Of a stretch of 64,000 nucleotides of DNA, positions 47,722 to 56,536 are shown piece by piece; positions within the stretch are counted from its first letter, which is position 1; each line of letters starts with the position of its first letter. The translations under genes were made by a program, and so were the position numbers. Source of the DNA: Halomonas piscis (lineage in GTDB: Bacteria > Pseudomonadota > Gammaproteobacteria > Pseudomonadales > Halomonadaceae); assembly GCF_031886125.1 (NCBI RefSeq), contig NZ_CP119391.1, positions 1,364,001-1,428,000 of the forward strand, written 5' to 3'. The notes beneath the pieces were generated by a model. The model ran no database searches. It was not told where the DNA came from and worked only from the letters and a program-made list of their open reading frames with translations.

Positions 47722-49428
47722 ATGATGTTGTCTGATCCCGCACAAAAGTATCGCCCGTTCGCCGCTATCGACCTGCCCGACCGCCAGTGGCCGTCCCGGC
47801 GCATCGACGAGCCGCCCATCTGGACCAGCGTCGACCTGCGCGACGGCAATCAGTCGCTGATCGACCCCATGGACCAGGAGCGCAAGCAGCGGCTTTTCGA
47901 CATGCTGGTGGACATCGGCTTCAAGGAAATCGAGGTGGGTTTTCCCTCGGCCTCGCAGACCGATTTTGACTTTGTCCGCTCGCTGATCGACGAGGGCAAG
48001 GTGCCCGACGACGTGACCATTCAGGTGCTGACCCAAGCGCGCCCGCACCTGATCGAGCGCACCTTTGAGGCGCTCAAGGGCGCCAGGAACGCCATCGTCC
48101 ACGTCTACAACGCCACCGATCCGGTGTTTCGCCGGGTGGTCTTCAACGTTGACAAGCAGGACTGTATCAAGATTGCCCGTGAGGCCACGGCGCAGATTCG
48201 CGATGCCATGAACGCCGCGCCGGAAACCCGCTGGACCTTCCAGTATTCGCCGGAGCTTTTCACCACTACCGAGATAGATTTCGCCGTGGAGATCGTCGAG
48301 GCGGTAATGGACGTGTACCAGCCGACGACCGAGCACCGCATGATCGTCAACCTGCCGGCCACGGTGGAGTGCGCCACGCCCAACAACTATGCCGACCAGA
48401 TCGAATGGTTCTGCCGCGAGGTAAACAACCGCGAGGCGCTGATCATAAGCCTGCATCCGCACAACGATCGCGGCACCGGCATCGCCGCCGCCGAGCTTGG
48501 CCTGATGGCCGGCGCCGACCGGGTGGAAGGCACGCTGTTCGGCAACGGCGAGCGCACCGGCAACGTCGATCTGGTGACCGTGGCGATGAACATGTACACC
48601 CAGGGTGTGCATCCCGGGCTGGACTTCTCCAACATCACCCCGATCATGCGCGAAGTGGAGCACTGCAACCAGCTGCCGGTGCACCCGCGCCACCCCTACG
48701 TCGGCGATCTGGTGTTCACCGCCTTCTCCGGCTCCCACCAGGACGCGATCAAGAAGGGCATGACCGAGCGCCGTGCCAACCCCGACGCCGTGTGGGAGGT
48801 GCCATACCTGCCCATCGACCCGCTGGACGTGGGCCGCAGCTACGAAGCGGTCATTCGCGTCAACAGCCAGTCGGGCAAGGGCGGCGTTTCCTACCTGCTG
48901 GAAGAAGAGCACGGCGTGGTGCTGCCGCGTCGACTGTCCATGGAGTTCAGCCAGGTGGTGCAGGAAGTGGCCGAGCGTACCGGCCGGGAGATCACCTCGC
49001 AGATGATCTATCAGGCCTTCAGCGACGAATATCTTGAGCGCACTGCGCCGTTCTCGCTTGCCAGCCACAGCATGTCTTCCGAGCCGGACAGCCCTACCGT
49101 GAATCTGGAAGCCACGGTGGATCTCGACGGCGAGCGCAAAACGCTGACCGGCCAGGGCAACGGCCCGCTGGCGGCCTTTGTCCAGGCGCTTTCAAGCGCC
49201 GGCCACGACGTGGAAATCATCGACTACCACGAACACTCCCGCGGGCAGGGCACCGATGCCGAAGCCGTAGCCTATGTGCAGGTGCGCGTGGGCGGCGAGT
49301 CGGTCTTCGGCGTCGGCATTGACGAAAGCATTACCAGCGCCTCGATGAAGGGCGTGCTCAGCGCGATCAATCGCCACCGCTCGACCCAGGCACCGGCGGC
49401 CAACGTCACCGCGGAAACGCTTGCCTGA
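47722..49428 (+). CDS. leuA: 2-isopropylmalate synthase
   Basis: A 568-residue enzyme of the long form. The catalytic TIM barrel has [16 protein letters not shown] near the N-terminus and the metal-binding [32 protein letters not shown]; the C-terminal 130 residues are the leucine-sensing allosteric domain. It condenses acetyl-CoA with 2-oxoisovalerate, the first committed step to leucine. The start at 47722 follows AGGAG. Monocistronic with its own terminator; the leader hairpin suggests attenuation in addition to feedback inhibition. Confidence 0.95.
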   Translation: MMLSDPAQKYRPFAAIDLPDRQWPSRRIDEPPIWTSVDLRDGNQSLIDPMDQERKQRLFDMLVDIGFKEIEVGFPSASQTDFDFVRSLIDEGKVPDDVTIQVLTQARPHLIERTFEALKGARNAIVHVYNATDPVFRRVVFNVDKQDCIKIAREATAQIRDAMNAAPETRWTFQYSPELFTTTEIDFAVEIVEAVMDVYQPTTEHRMIVNLPATVECATPNNYADQIEWFCREVNNREALIISLHPHNDRGTGIAAAELGLMAGADRVEGTLFGNGERTGNVDLVTVAMNMYTQGVHPGLDFSNITPIMREVEHCNQLPVHPRHPYVGDLVFTAFSGSHQDAIKKGMTERRANPDAVWEVPYLPIDPLDVGRSYEAVIRVNSQSGKGGVSYLLEEEHGVVLPRRLSMEFSQVVQEVAERTGREITSQMIYQAFSDEYLERTAPFSLASHSMSSEPDSPTVNLEATVDLDGERKTLTGQGNGPLAAFVQALSSAGHDVEIIDYHEHSRGQGTDAEAVAYVQVRVGGESVFGVGIDESITSASMKGVLSAINRHRSTQAPAANVTAETLA

Positions 49429-49463
49429 TTGCGGTCCGGAACCGGCGGGACATCGTTGATATG

Positions 49464-49489
49464 ACCGGCGCCTCGGGCGCCGGTTTTTT
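49464..49489 (+). terminator. Intrinsic terminator of leuA
   Basis: ACCGGCGCC (49464-49472), loop TCG, GGCGCCGGT (49476-49484), then a run of T to 49489. A strong GC stem 36 bp after the leuA stop, separating it from the convergent epmB. Confidence 0.92.
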
Positions 49490-49501
49490 GTTCCTGTGTG
49501 G

Positions 49502-50524
49502 CTAAAGCGGCGTTTTGCTCGGTTCGCCGGGAATTTCGCGCACCAGTCTCGGCATCAGAAAGCCCGGCAGGCGCTGGCGCAGCTTGTCCACCAGTTCCCG
49601 CGCCTCGTCGTCGCCGACGTCGAAGTGTGCCGCCCCGGCCACCGGGTCGAGGACGTGCAGATAGTAGGGCAGGATGCGCGCCTCGAACAGCCGTTCGGAC
49701 AGTGCTTCCAGCGCCGACACGCTGTCGTTGACCCCGCGCAGCAAAACGCTCTGGTTGAGTAGCGTCACCCCCGCTTTTTGCAGCCGCGTACAGGCGTCGA
49801 TTACCGCCTGGTCGATTTCGTTGGCATGGTTGATGTGCAGCACCATTACCGTTTGCAGCCAGGTGGCATCCAGCCAGGCGAGAAGAGCGTCGTCTACCCG
49901 GTCGGGGATTACCACCGGCAGCCGGGTATGAATTCGTAGCCGTTTGAGGTGCGCGATGTTTTCCAGCTCGCCGACCAGCCAGCCAAGCTGGCGGTCGCTT
50001 CCCGCCAGCGGGTCGCCGCCGGAGAAAATCGCCTCGCGGATCGAGTCATCGTCGCGCAGGTAGCCAAGCGCTTCGCGCCACTGGGCCCGGGAGGGGGCGT
50101 TGTCGGCGTAGGGGAAATGGCGGCGAAAACAGTAGCGGCAGTTCACCGCGCAGGTGGGGCTGGCGATCAGCAGTACCCGGCCGTGGTATTTGTGAATGAG
50201 CCCCCGGGCCGGGCGCTGTTCGGCCTCTTCCAACGGGTCCGCCACAAAGCCTGAGGTTTCGCGGGTTTCCTCGCCCAGCGGCAGCACCTGGCGCAGCAGC
50301 GGGTCGGCGAGATTGCCAGGCTCGATGCGAGCGAGAAAGGCTTCGGGCACGCAGGTCTCGAACAGCGCATGGCCGCCCTCGGCGCCGGGTAGCCAGGCGT
50401 CAGCCAGATTAAGCCTTCGGCACAGCTCGGCCGGGTCGCGCACCGCCCGGGAGAGCTGGCGCTTCCAGCCGGCGCTTTCCGCCGCGTCGGCGCTGTCTTT
50501 GACGATCAGGGTGTTGTCCTGCAA
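49502..50524 (-). CDS. epmB: EF-P beta-lysylation protein EpmB (radical SAM lysine 2,3-aminomutase family)
   Basis: A 340-residue KamA-family protein with the radical-SAM cluster motif CAVNCRYC (Cx3Cx2C) and the family segments EAIFSGGDPLAGSD and LRIHTRLPVV. It converts (S)-alpha-lysine to (R)-beta-lysine for attachment to EF-P Lys34. It begins with TTG at 50524, supported by GAAGGAGGGC upstream. Divergent from efp by 95 bp, making a compact EF-P modification locus with epmA. Confidence 0.94.
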   Translation of the reverse strand: MQDNTLIVKDSADAAESAGWKRQLSRAVRDPAELCRRLNLADAWLPGAEGGHALFETCVPEAFLARIEPGNLADPLLRQVLPLGEETRETSGFVADPLEEAEQRPARGLIHKYHGRVLLIASPTCAVNCRYCFRRHFPYADNAPSRAQWREALGYLRDDDSIREAIFSGGDPLAGSDRQLGWLVGELENIAHLKRLRIHTRLPVVIPDRVDDALLAWLDATWLQTVMVLHINHANEIDQAVIDACTRLQKAGVTLLNQSVLLRGVNDSVSALEALSERLFEARILPYYLHVLDPVAGAAHFDVGDDEARELVDKLRQRLPGFLMPRLVREIPGEPSKTPL

Positions 50525-50619
50525 AAAGCCCTCCTTCGGGTTAGAATGCGGCGCACCGGTCAGGCGAACGCGCGCTGACGTTTTGACTCTTGTTTCAATG
50601 ACGCAACCTGAGAGGCACT

Positions 50620-51186
50620 ATGGCCAACTATTCTACCAACGAATTCAAGGGCGGTTTAAAGGTAATGCTCGACGGCGATCCGTGTTCGATCGTTTCCAAC
50701 GAGCTGGTCAAGCCCGGCAAGGGGCAGGCCTTCAACCGCGTGAAGCTGCGTAACCTGATGACCGGCCGCGTCTGGGAGCGCACCTTCAAGTCCGGCGAAT
50801 CCCTGGAAGGCGCAGACGTCCTGGAGCTGGAGATGGAGTATCTCTACACCGACGGCGACATGTGGTACTTCATGCGCACCGACGGCTCCTTCGAGCAGTA
50901 CGCGGTAGAAAAGCGCGCCCTGGGCGACGATGAAAAGTGGCTCAAGGAGCAGGTGCCCTACACCGTGACGCTGTGGAACGACAATGCCATCCAGGTCACG
51001 CCGCCGAACTTCATCGAGCTTGAGGTCACCGAGACCGACCCCGGCCTCAAGGGCGATACCGCTCAGGGCGGCTCCAAGCCGGCCACGCTGTCCTCGGGGG
51101 CCGTGGTACGCGTACCGCTGTTCATCAACGAAGGCGAAGTGCTCAAGGTGGATACGCGCACCGGCGAATACGTGTCCCGCGCCTGA
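50620..51186 (+). CDS. efp: Translation elongation factor P
   Basis: A 188-residue, three-domain EF-P of standard length. The loop [10 protein letters not shown] places the modifiable lysine at position 34, the residue beta-lysylated by EpmA/EpmB. EF-P relieves ribosome stalling at polyproline. Ribosome site GAGAGG. The stop overlaps the epmA start by one base (TGATG), so the factor and its modifying enzyme are co-translated. Confidence 0.97.
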   Translation: MANYSTNEFKGGLKVMLDGDPCSIVSNELVKPGKGQAFNRVKLRNLMTGRVWERTFKSGESLEGADVLELEMEYLYTDGDMWYFMRTDGSFEQYAVEKRALGDDEKWLKEQVPYTVTLWNDNAIQVTPPNFIELEVTETDPGLKGDTAQGGSKPATLSSGAVVRVPLFINEGEVLKVDTRTGEYVSRA

Positions 51187-52208
51187 TGAGCGACGCCTGG
51201 CGGCCCACCGCTGACATGACCACCTTGCGCGACCGCGCCCGGCTCATCGCCCGGGTGCGCGCCTTCTTCGCCGAGCGCGGCGTGCTCGAAGTGGAAACCC
51301 CGATTCTTGGCCAGGGCGGCAGCACCGATATTCATCTGGCGTCGCTTTCCGCCTTGGCGCGCACCGCTGCCGGCCGTCAGCGCCTGTGGCTGCGCACCTC
51401 GCCCGAGTTTCACATGAAGCGCCTGCTCGCCGCCGGCAGCGGGCCGATCTACCAGCTGGCCAAGAGCTTTCGCGACGGCGAAGTGGGCCGGCGGCACAAC
51501 GTCGAATTCACCATGCTGGAATGGTACCGCCCGGGCATGAGTCTGGCATCGCTGATGGAGGAAACCGCCGCGCTGATCCGGGAGGTGCTATCCCCATCGA
51601 CGCTTTCCGACGAGCAGGGGCCGTTGCGGTGCCGACCCTACCGCGAGCTGTTTCACGAACACTTGGAAATCGATCCCTTCAGCGTGTCGCTTGATCGCCT
51701 GCGCCGGCTCGCCGCCGAGCGCGGCTTCATGCCCAAGGGTGCGCTTGACGACGAGCCCCGGGAAACCTGCCTGGATCTGCTCATGAGCCTGGTCATCGAG
51801 CCGACGCTTGGCTGGGCAAAAGAAGATTCGAAGGGAGGGCAGGGCTCGCTTTGCGCGGTAGTGGACTACCCCGCCAGCCAGGCGGCCCTGGCCCGCCGTC
51901 ATGTCGATGCCTATGGCGACGAGGTGGCCTCGCGCTTTGAGCTGTACTTCCAGGGCGTGGAGCTGGCCAACGGCTACGACGAGCTGACGGACGCCGCCGA
52001 ACAGCAGGCCCGCTTCGACGAAGACAACGCCCAGCGCCGCCGGCTCGGGTTTGACGAAGTTGACGTCGATACCCGACTGGTCGCTGCCCTTGCCCAGGGC
52101 CTGCCCGACGGTAGCGGCGTGGCGCTGGGGCTTGATCGTCTCATTCAGCTGGCGCTTGCCAAGCCCCGACTGAGCGACGTGCTGAGCTTTGATACGTCGG
52201 GGTGTTAA
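51186..52208 (+). CDS. epmA: EF-P--(R)-beta-lysine ligase EpmA (GenX/PoxA)
   Basis: A 340-residue paralogue of the class II lysyl-tRNA synthetase catalytic core without the anticodon-binding domain. Motif 2 is seen as LAKSFRDGEVGRRHNVEFTMLEWY, cut here for length to its core FRDGE...HNVEFTMLEW, and motif 3 as GVALGLDRLIQL. It ligates beta-lysine to EF-P Lys34. Its last 68 bp overlap the tail of the opposite-strand hypothetical gene. Confidence 0.95.
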   Translation: MSDAWRPTADMTTLRDRARLIARVRAFFAERGVLEVETPILGQGGSTDIHLASLSALARTAAGRQRLWLRTSPEFHMKRLLAAGSGPIYQLAKSFRDGEVGRRHNVEFTMLEWYRPGMSLASLMEETAALIREVLSPSTLSDEQGPLRCRPYRELFHEHLEIDPFSVSLDRLRRLAAERGFMPKGALDDEPRETCLDLLMSLVIEPTLGWAKEDSKGGQGSLCAVVDYPASQAALARRHVDAYGDEVASRFELYFQGVELANGYDELTDAAEQQARFDEDNAQRRRLGFDEVDVDTRLVAALAQGLPDGSGVALGLDRLIQLALAKPRLSDVLSFDTSGC

Positions 52209-53295
52209 GGGGAGCCGGTGTATTACCCAGCTCATAAAGCACAGGCCCGGGATATAGCCTGTTTGGCCAGTCCAGCAGCATGATGGCCAGCACGTTGCGG
52301 TGTTCGCCCTGAGCGAGGTCGGTGCTGCCGTCCTCGGCGGGGATCATCTGCGCGTCGGCGTCATAAGCCTCGAGCAAGGCGTCTTGCAGCTGCGTGACCG
52401 CCGGGTGTTCGCCTTGGCCGGCGAGCAGAAAGCTGATGCCGACTTCGGTGTAGATATCTGCCTTGGTGCGCGCGAGAAGAGGGTCCAGGCCGGCAGCAAA
52501 TTCGTTCAGCGCCCAGCGAAACGCTTCGGCCTTCACCGGCTTTTGGTAGTAGTCGCTGGCGGCAATGACAAGGTGGGTCATGCCGTAGATCTTGTTGCGA
52601 TACTCCGCTCGGGTTAGCGCAGCATTCCGGGTTGGCGGATACTGCTGGCGAAATGCCGTGATGACCTCTTCGCGCAGGTCGACCACGCCCAGGTCATGCA
52701 GATAGTAGGCCAGATTGGCGATCTGGGCGGCGTAGACGGTCATGACCTCGGCATCGAGTAGAAACGAACGGAAGTTGACGCTTTTCAAATAGGCCAGCGC
52801 TCGCTGATAATCGGGCAAGTCGGATTCGTTCAGCAGGCCATAAGCCTTGGTCTGCACCAGATCAAAGGCCAGACTCTTGGCGTAGGCGATCTCGCCCCAC
52901 TGGGAGAGCATGCGCTTGCGGTGCCGCTTCTTTTCGCTGCTGGTCGGATAGTCGGCTATTGCTTCGCGCGCCCGGCGTTCGGCGTAGCCGGGTGTTGCCA
53001 GCGCGGCGATTTCTTCACGGAGCTTTTCGGTCAGGCGATCGCCATAGTCGCGGTTGAGAGGCAGGTAACGCTCGTCTCCGGTGATGCGGTAAAGCCGCTG
53101 GGCGTAGTGGCGCTGCTTGCTTTCGGGCAGGTCGACAAGGGCGGTTTCATAGCGTGCCCGGATCGCTTCGGCGATAGCTTCAGGTGCGCTGACGCCAGGG
53201 GTATCGGATGTCGGCGTTGAGCCGGCTGCCCAGGGCACCGTCAGCAGTAGCCAGAAAATAAGGCCCGTTAATCGGGAAAGAGATATAGCGCGCAC
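52141..53295 (-). CDS. Secreted/periplasmic protein, DUF3541-like
   Basis: A 384-residue protein with a signal peptide (hydrophobic LTGLIFWLLLTVPWAAGS, then TPTSD). The mature part is alpha-helical, with a YAQRLYRITGDERYLPLN segment and a repeat-like alpha/alpha layout. It resembles DUF3541 proteins of marine gammaproteobacteria from memory. GTG at 53295 is used, with AGGTGG upstream; the nearby ATG is out of frame. Its 3' end overlaps epmA by 68 bp tail to tail, so the last 22 residues are encoded opposite the conserved motif 3 of epmA and may be a recent extension. Function unknown. Confidence 0.75.
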   Translation of the reverse strand: MRAISLSRLTGLIFWLLLTVPWAAGSTPTSDTPGVSAPEAIAEAIRARYETALVDLPESKQRHYAQRLYRITGDERYLPLNRDYGDRLTEKLREEIAALATPGYAERRAREAIADYPTSSEKKRHRKRMLSQWGEIAYAKSLAFDLVQTKAYGLLNESDLPDYQRALAYLKSVNFRSFLLDAEVMTVYAAQIANLAYYLHDLGVVDLREEVITAFRQQYPPTRNAALTRAEYRNKIYGMTHLVIAASDYYQKPVKAEAFRWALNEFAAGLDPLLARTKADIYTEVGISFLLAGQGEHPAVTQLQDALLEAYDADAQMIPAEDGSTDLAQGEHRNVLAIMLLDWPNRLYPGPVLYELGNTPAPLNTPTYQSSARRSVGAWQAPAE

Positions 53296-53341
53296 GTCAT
53301 CAAGCCACCTGCTGATAAAACGATCGGGGAAGCCTGAAACA

Positions 53342-53374
53342 TGGCCCCAAACGCCGTCGTGACGTTAGGGGCCA
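53342..53374. terminator. Hairpin between the PRC-barrel gene and the DUF3541-like gene
   Basis: TGGCCCC (53342-53348) with GGGGCCA (53368-53374), and AACG/CGTT inside after one mismatch. It is downstream of the PRC-barrel gene on the minus strand. No strong T-run follows, so termination is possible but unproven. Confidence 0.45.
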
Positions 53375-53414
53375 TGAGAGTTGTCGTTAGCTGTCCATGT
53401 GCTTGCGTCTTGAG

Positions 53415-54062
53415 TTATTCCTCTTTGGGATCCTCGGTTCGCTGCTGCTGCTTTTCTTTTTGCTTTTGTTCCTGCTGTTCTTGCTGCTGCTTTTCTTCTG
53501 TCTTGTAGGGCTCAGCGTTGTCGAGGTCTTTCTTCTCGATCGAGGTCTTCACCTGATAACTGGCCTCGTCTTCGGCCGTGGTAATTTCAACGGCGTCCCA
53601 GGAAAGGGCAACCTGCTTTTCTCCCATGCCCAGAAAGCCGCCTACGCCGACCACGATCCCGACGACCTGGCCATTCTGATTCATGATAAGGTCGGAAATC
53701 GAGCCGATCTTGTCATCGGAGGCATTAACGATGTTGCTGCCGACCAGCTGGTCGGAGCGAATCTGGTCTTCGGTCTGCTTGGTCATGAACATGTCGCCGG
53801 AAGCCGTGCTATCGGCGGACTGTTGCTCTGCCGAGGCGTCTTTCGCTGACTTGTCTTCTGTTCCTTCTGTCTGATTCTCTTCGGTTTGTGCTTCCTTGTT
53901 CGCTTGCTCCTGGCTCATGCCGTCGCCACTGGCGTTTGACTGCTGAGTCTCGGCCTGCTCTGCCTGTGCCGGATCGTTCTCTGGCGCCTTGTCGCTCTCC
54001 TGAGCCAGTGCAGCCCCCGACGCCAGCATTAAGCTAAGAATGCATGCCTGAATTTTTACCAT
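53415..54062 (-). CDS. Exported PRC-barrel domain protein
   Basis: A 215-residue protein with a signal peptide (ACILSLMLASGAALA, cut before QESDK). Residues about 30-90 are a Glu/Gln/Ala/Thr-rich low-complexity linker. The PRC-barrel (about 105-165: LVGSNIVNASDDKIGSISDL and GIVVGVGGFLGMGEKQVAL) follows, then a Gln/Glu/Lys-rich tail with repeated KQQQEQ units. Strongly acidic, as expected for a periplasmic protein of a halophile. PRC-barrel proteins of this type are often stress or envelope associated; the specific role is unknown. A clear GGAGAAA ribosome site precedes ATG 54062. Confidence 0.85.
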   Translation of the reverse strand: MVKIQACILSLMLASGAALAQESDKAPENDPAQAEQAETQQSNASGDGMSQEQANKEAQTEENQTEGTEDKSAKDASAEQQSADSTASGDMFMTKQTEDQIRSDQLVGSNIVNASDDKIGSISDLIMNQNGQVVGIVVGVGGFLGMGEKQVALSWDAVEITTAEDEASYQVKTSIEKKDLDNAEPYKTEEKQQQEQQEQKQKEKQQQRTEDPKEE

Positions 54063-54242
54063 GGTTTTTCTCCTTGAGTTTCACTGCGTGTCATCGGCTA
54101 TAACAATCGAATCAGACGTAGCCGGTTTCTCCCTAATGCTTTATTTATCGCCTGGCGGCGATTTCCTTTTTAACTAATAGGTTAGGGGGGCCGGGGTGTC
54201 AAGAAGGTGAACAGCGGGAGTGGGGAATACATCGCGCCGCTT

Positions 54243-54653
54243 TCAGTCGCGGCCGTTTCGATAGCTGTCGCGATAGTGCCTGCGGCGCTCGCTGTTCTCC
54301 TGCCAGTGGTGCCCGCGATGGTGCCTGTAGCGTTCGCCGTTCTCTTGTCGGTGATGCTTACGGTGGTGTCTATGCCGATCGCCGCCGCGACTGTCCTGTT
54401 CGTGCCAGCGATGATGCCGGTGCTGGCTGCTATCGCGGCCTTGCCGGCGGTGTTCGTGTTGCCTGTGCCGGCTGTCATCATGGCGGCGCTGGTGGTGGTG
54501 TCGATGCTGGCTGTCGTGGTGATGGCGGTGGTGGCCGTCGTGGCCGTAGCGCTGCGGACTGTTCGAAAGCCGCGAGTCTCCCTGCTGGGCGACGGCGCCA
54601 CCGGTTACCAGTGCGCTAGCCACGGCAAAAACGGCGAGCGACTTCTTGAGCAT
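54243..54653 (-). CDS. Exported His/Arg-rich low-complexity protein
   Basis: A 136-residue protein: signal peptide MLKKSLAVFAVASALVTGGA then AQQ, followed by about 110 residues almost entirely of His, Arg, Asp, Gly and Ser (runs such as HDGHHRHHHDSQHRHHH). ATG 54653 has an excellent GGAGAAG ribosome site. The opposite strand is also open here, but lacks a signal or start context. Histidine-rich exported proteins can buffer Zn, Ni or Cu; metal binding is inferred. Codon repeats make the gene prone to length variation. Confidence 0.68.
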   Translation of the reverse strand: MLKKSLAVFAVASALVTGGAVAQQGDSRLSNSPQRYGHDGHHRHHHDSQHRHHHQRRHDDSRHRQHEHRRQGRDSSQHRHHRWHEQDSRGGDRHRHHRKHHRQENGERYRHHRGHHWQENSERRRHYRDSYRNGRD

Positions 54654-54857
54654 GAGCTTCTCCTTCTGCTGATAGCGTGAGGGCGCTTGATAAGGCCAAC
54701 AAGTTAATCAGCCAGCCCTACGCCTCTTGCATTTATCTTGGGCTGGTATTTGGCAGAATGGCGGCCTTTGGAACGGCCCTTATTCATAAGCGCGGCTGTT
54801 TCAATGGCTGCCCCCGGTTTCTGCAGCCCAGCGGTTTCTCTTTTATTGAGGCTGATC

Positions 54858-55172
54858 TCAGCCCTCATCGTCCCGGGGAGATTCGTTCACGGCTTCAAAG
54901 GCCCGCTGGTCGTCGGGCAGGCGCACCATATCCCCCAGGCGGAGCTTGCCGTGCTGGCTTAGCCGCTTGCCCTGGGCATCAATGATGGCGGCGACGCTGC
55001 CGATGCTCACTCCGTCCTTGTAGGCCTCTACCTTGACGCGCACGTTGGCGCCTTCATAGCGTCCGGAAACAATCACGCCGGGACGTGGTTCGCTGTAGCC
55101 CTCTGGGTGCTGGGCATAGTAGGCAGCGACGCTCTGCGCACCGGGCGCGTCCCATTCGATATGTTGATGCAT
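54858..55172 (-). CDS. Small conserved hypothetical protein
   Basis: A 104-residue soluble protein. The central part GVIVSGRYEGANVRVKVEAYKDGVSIGSVAAII is a beta-rich domain, flanked by an N-terminal MHQHIEWDAPG and an acidic tail. ATG 55172 with AAGGAGG upstream. No family is recognised. It is divergent from the iron transporter fbpA; the 235-bp gap carries a Fur box that could also influence this gene. Confidence 0.65.
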   Translation of the reverse strand: MHQHIEWDAPGAQSVAAYYAQHPEGYSEPRPGVIVSGRYEGANVRVKVEAYKDGVSIGSVAAIIDAQGKRLSQHGKLRLGDMVRLPDDQRAFEAVNESPRDDEG

Positions 55173-55279
55173 CGCCTCCTCCTTGTGTGATCCAGGTGTC
55201 TGAAGCTTAGCGCATTAAGACGATAAGCGGCCAACAAGGTCTCCGGCAACGGCATTGGCAGGATATCGTTAGCCTGTTA

Positions 55280-55330
55280 TTGACACCGGAGAAAGCTATG
55301 GTATCGTTCCTGTTATTGATAATCAGTATT
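55280..55330 (+). promoter_or_regulatory. Promoter and Fur box of fbpABC
   Basis: TTGACA (55280-55285), 16-bp spacer, TATCGT (55302-55307), and directly downstream GTTATTGATAATCAGTATT (55312-55330), matching 15 of 19 bases of the Fur consensus. Iron-loaded Fur bound there would block initiation, giving iron-starvation induction of the transporter. Confidence 0.78.
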
Positions 55331-55407
55331 ATTAGTCACTGCTGTTCATTCACAAGCGCTACCGCGCTGTCTATCACCGCGCCGGGGCGTTACGAGAAGG
55401 ATGCACC

Positions 55408-56430
55408 ATGCACAACGTTGCGAAACGCCTGTTAACCCCGGGATCCGCTGCGCTGGCCGCGCTGCTGCTGGCGGGATCTACCGCCGCTTTGGCCCAGGAG
55501 GACACGCTGACGATCTACAACGGCCAGCACAAGGATGCCACCCTGGCGCTGATCGATGGTTTCGAGGACAAGACCGGCATCAGCGTGGAGACCCGTAACG
55601 GTTCCAGCAACGAGCTGGCCCACCAGATCGTCGAAGAGGGCGACCGTTCTCCGGCGGATATTATCTACACCGAAGAGTCGACGCCGCTGATCATGCTGGC
55701 CGAAAAAGGCCTGCTGGCAACGATTGACGACTCGGCGCTGGCCAACATCCCCCAGGAGTATCAGGGCGATAACGGTGAATGGGTGGGGCTGCTCGCCCGC
55801 TCGCGGGTGGTGGTCTATAACAAGGACCAGATTGATGAAGAAAGCCTGCCAGGCTCGGTCAAGGACTTTGCCGACCCCGAGTGGGACGGCCGATTCGCCT
55901 TCGTCAAGACCAGCGGCGCGTTTCAAAAGCAGCTCTCGGCCATGATCAAGCTGGACGGCCGCGAGGCCGCCAAGGCATGGCTTGAAGGCCTCAAGAACAA
56001 CGGCAAGGTGTACCGTAACAACGTCGCGGCCATGAACGCCGTCGAGCGGGGCGAGATTCCGGCGGCGCTGATCAACAACTACTACTGGGATGCCAAGGCA
56101 CGGGAAGAAGGGGCCGAGAACCTCGATACCCGGCTGTATTTCTTCGGTACCAACGACCTGGGCGACCTGGTGACGGTATCCGGCGCGGCGATTCTTGCCT
56201 CCAGCGAGAATCGGCAGGCGGCTCAGAAGTTCATGACCTATGCCACCGGCGAAGAAGGCCAGCAGATACTGACGGATGAAAGCGCACAGTATCCGCTGAA
56301 TCCTGACGTGGACAGCAAGGGGCTCAAGCCCTTTTCCGAGCTGACGCCGCCCAACGGCACCCTGGATCTCGGCGAGTACAGCAACGGCGATGCCGCCATC
56401 GAGCTGCTGCAGGAGGTCGGGCTGCTGTAA
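55408..56430 (+). CDS. fbpA: Ferric iron ABC transporter, periplasmic binding protein
   Basis: A 340-residue protein with a signal peptide (AALAALLLAGSTAALA, cut before QEDTL). The mature part is an FbpA/AfuA-type transferrin-like binding protein; INNYYWDAKA supplies the tyrosine pair (Tyr225, Tyr226) that ligates Fe3+. Start ATG 55408 after AGAAGG. Controlled by a Fur box at 55312. First gene of the fbpABC operon. Confidence 0.93.
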   Translation: MHNVAKRLLTPGSAALAALLLAGSTAALAQEDTLTIYNGQHKDATLALIDGFEDKTGISVETRNGSSNELAHQIVEEGDRSPADIIYTEESTPLIMLAEKGLLATIDDSALANIPQEYQGDNGEWVGLLARSRVVVYNKDQIDEESLPGSVKDFADPEWDGRFAFVKTSGAFQKQLSAMIKLDGREAAKAWLEGLKNNGKVYRNNVAAMNAVERGEIPAALINNYYWDAKAREEGAENLDTRLYFFGTNDLGDLVTVSGAAILASSENRQAAQKFMTYATGEEGQQILTDESAQYPLNPDVDSKGLKPFSELTPPNGTLDLGEYSNGDAAIELLQEVGLL

Positions 56431-56536
56431 GGGCGGCGGTCACTGGCCTGATGGCTAACGTTCATGGTCAAGCCGGGGGTGCTGTGGGGCGCCTCCGGCG
56501 CGCTTTTGTGTGCCGATGCTTTTTCCGGGAACCCTG

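Noticed and set aside
47442..47735. 97-codon frame in the leuA leader
   Set aside because: It overlaps the leuA start, has no homology I recognise and reads through the terminator hairpin.
54207..54680. Plus-strand Val/Ala-rich hydrophobic frame opposite the His-rich gene
   Set aside because: It looks membrane-like only because it mirrors His/Arg codons; it has no ribosome site, while the minus-strand frame has a signal peptide and GGAGAAG.
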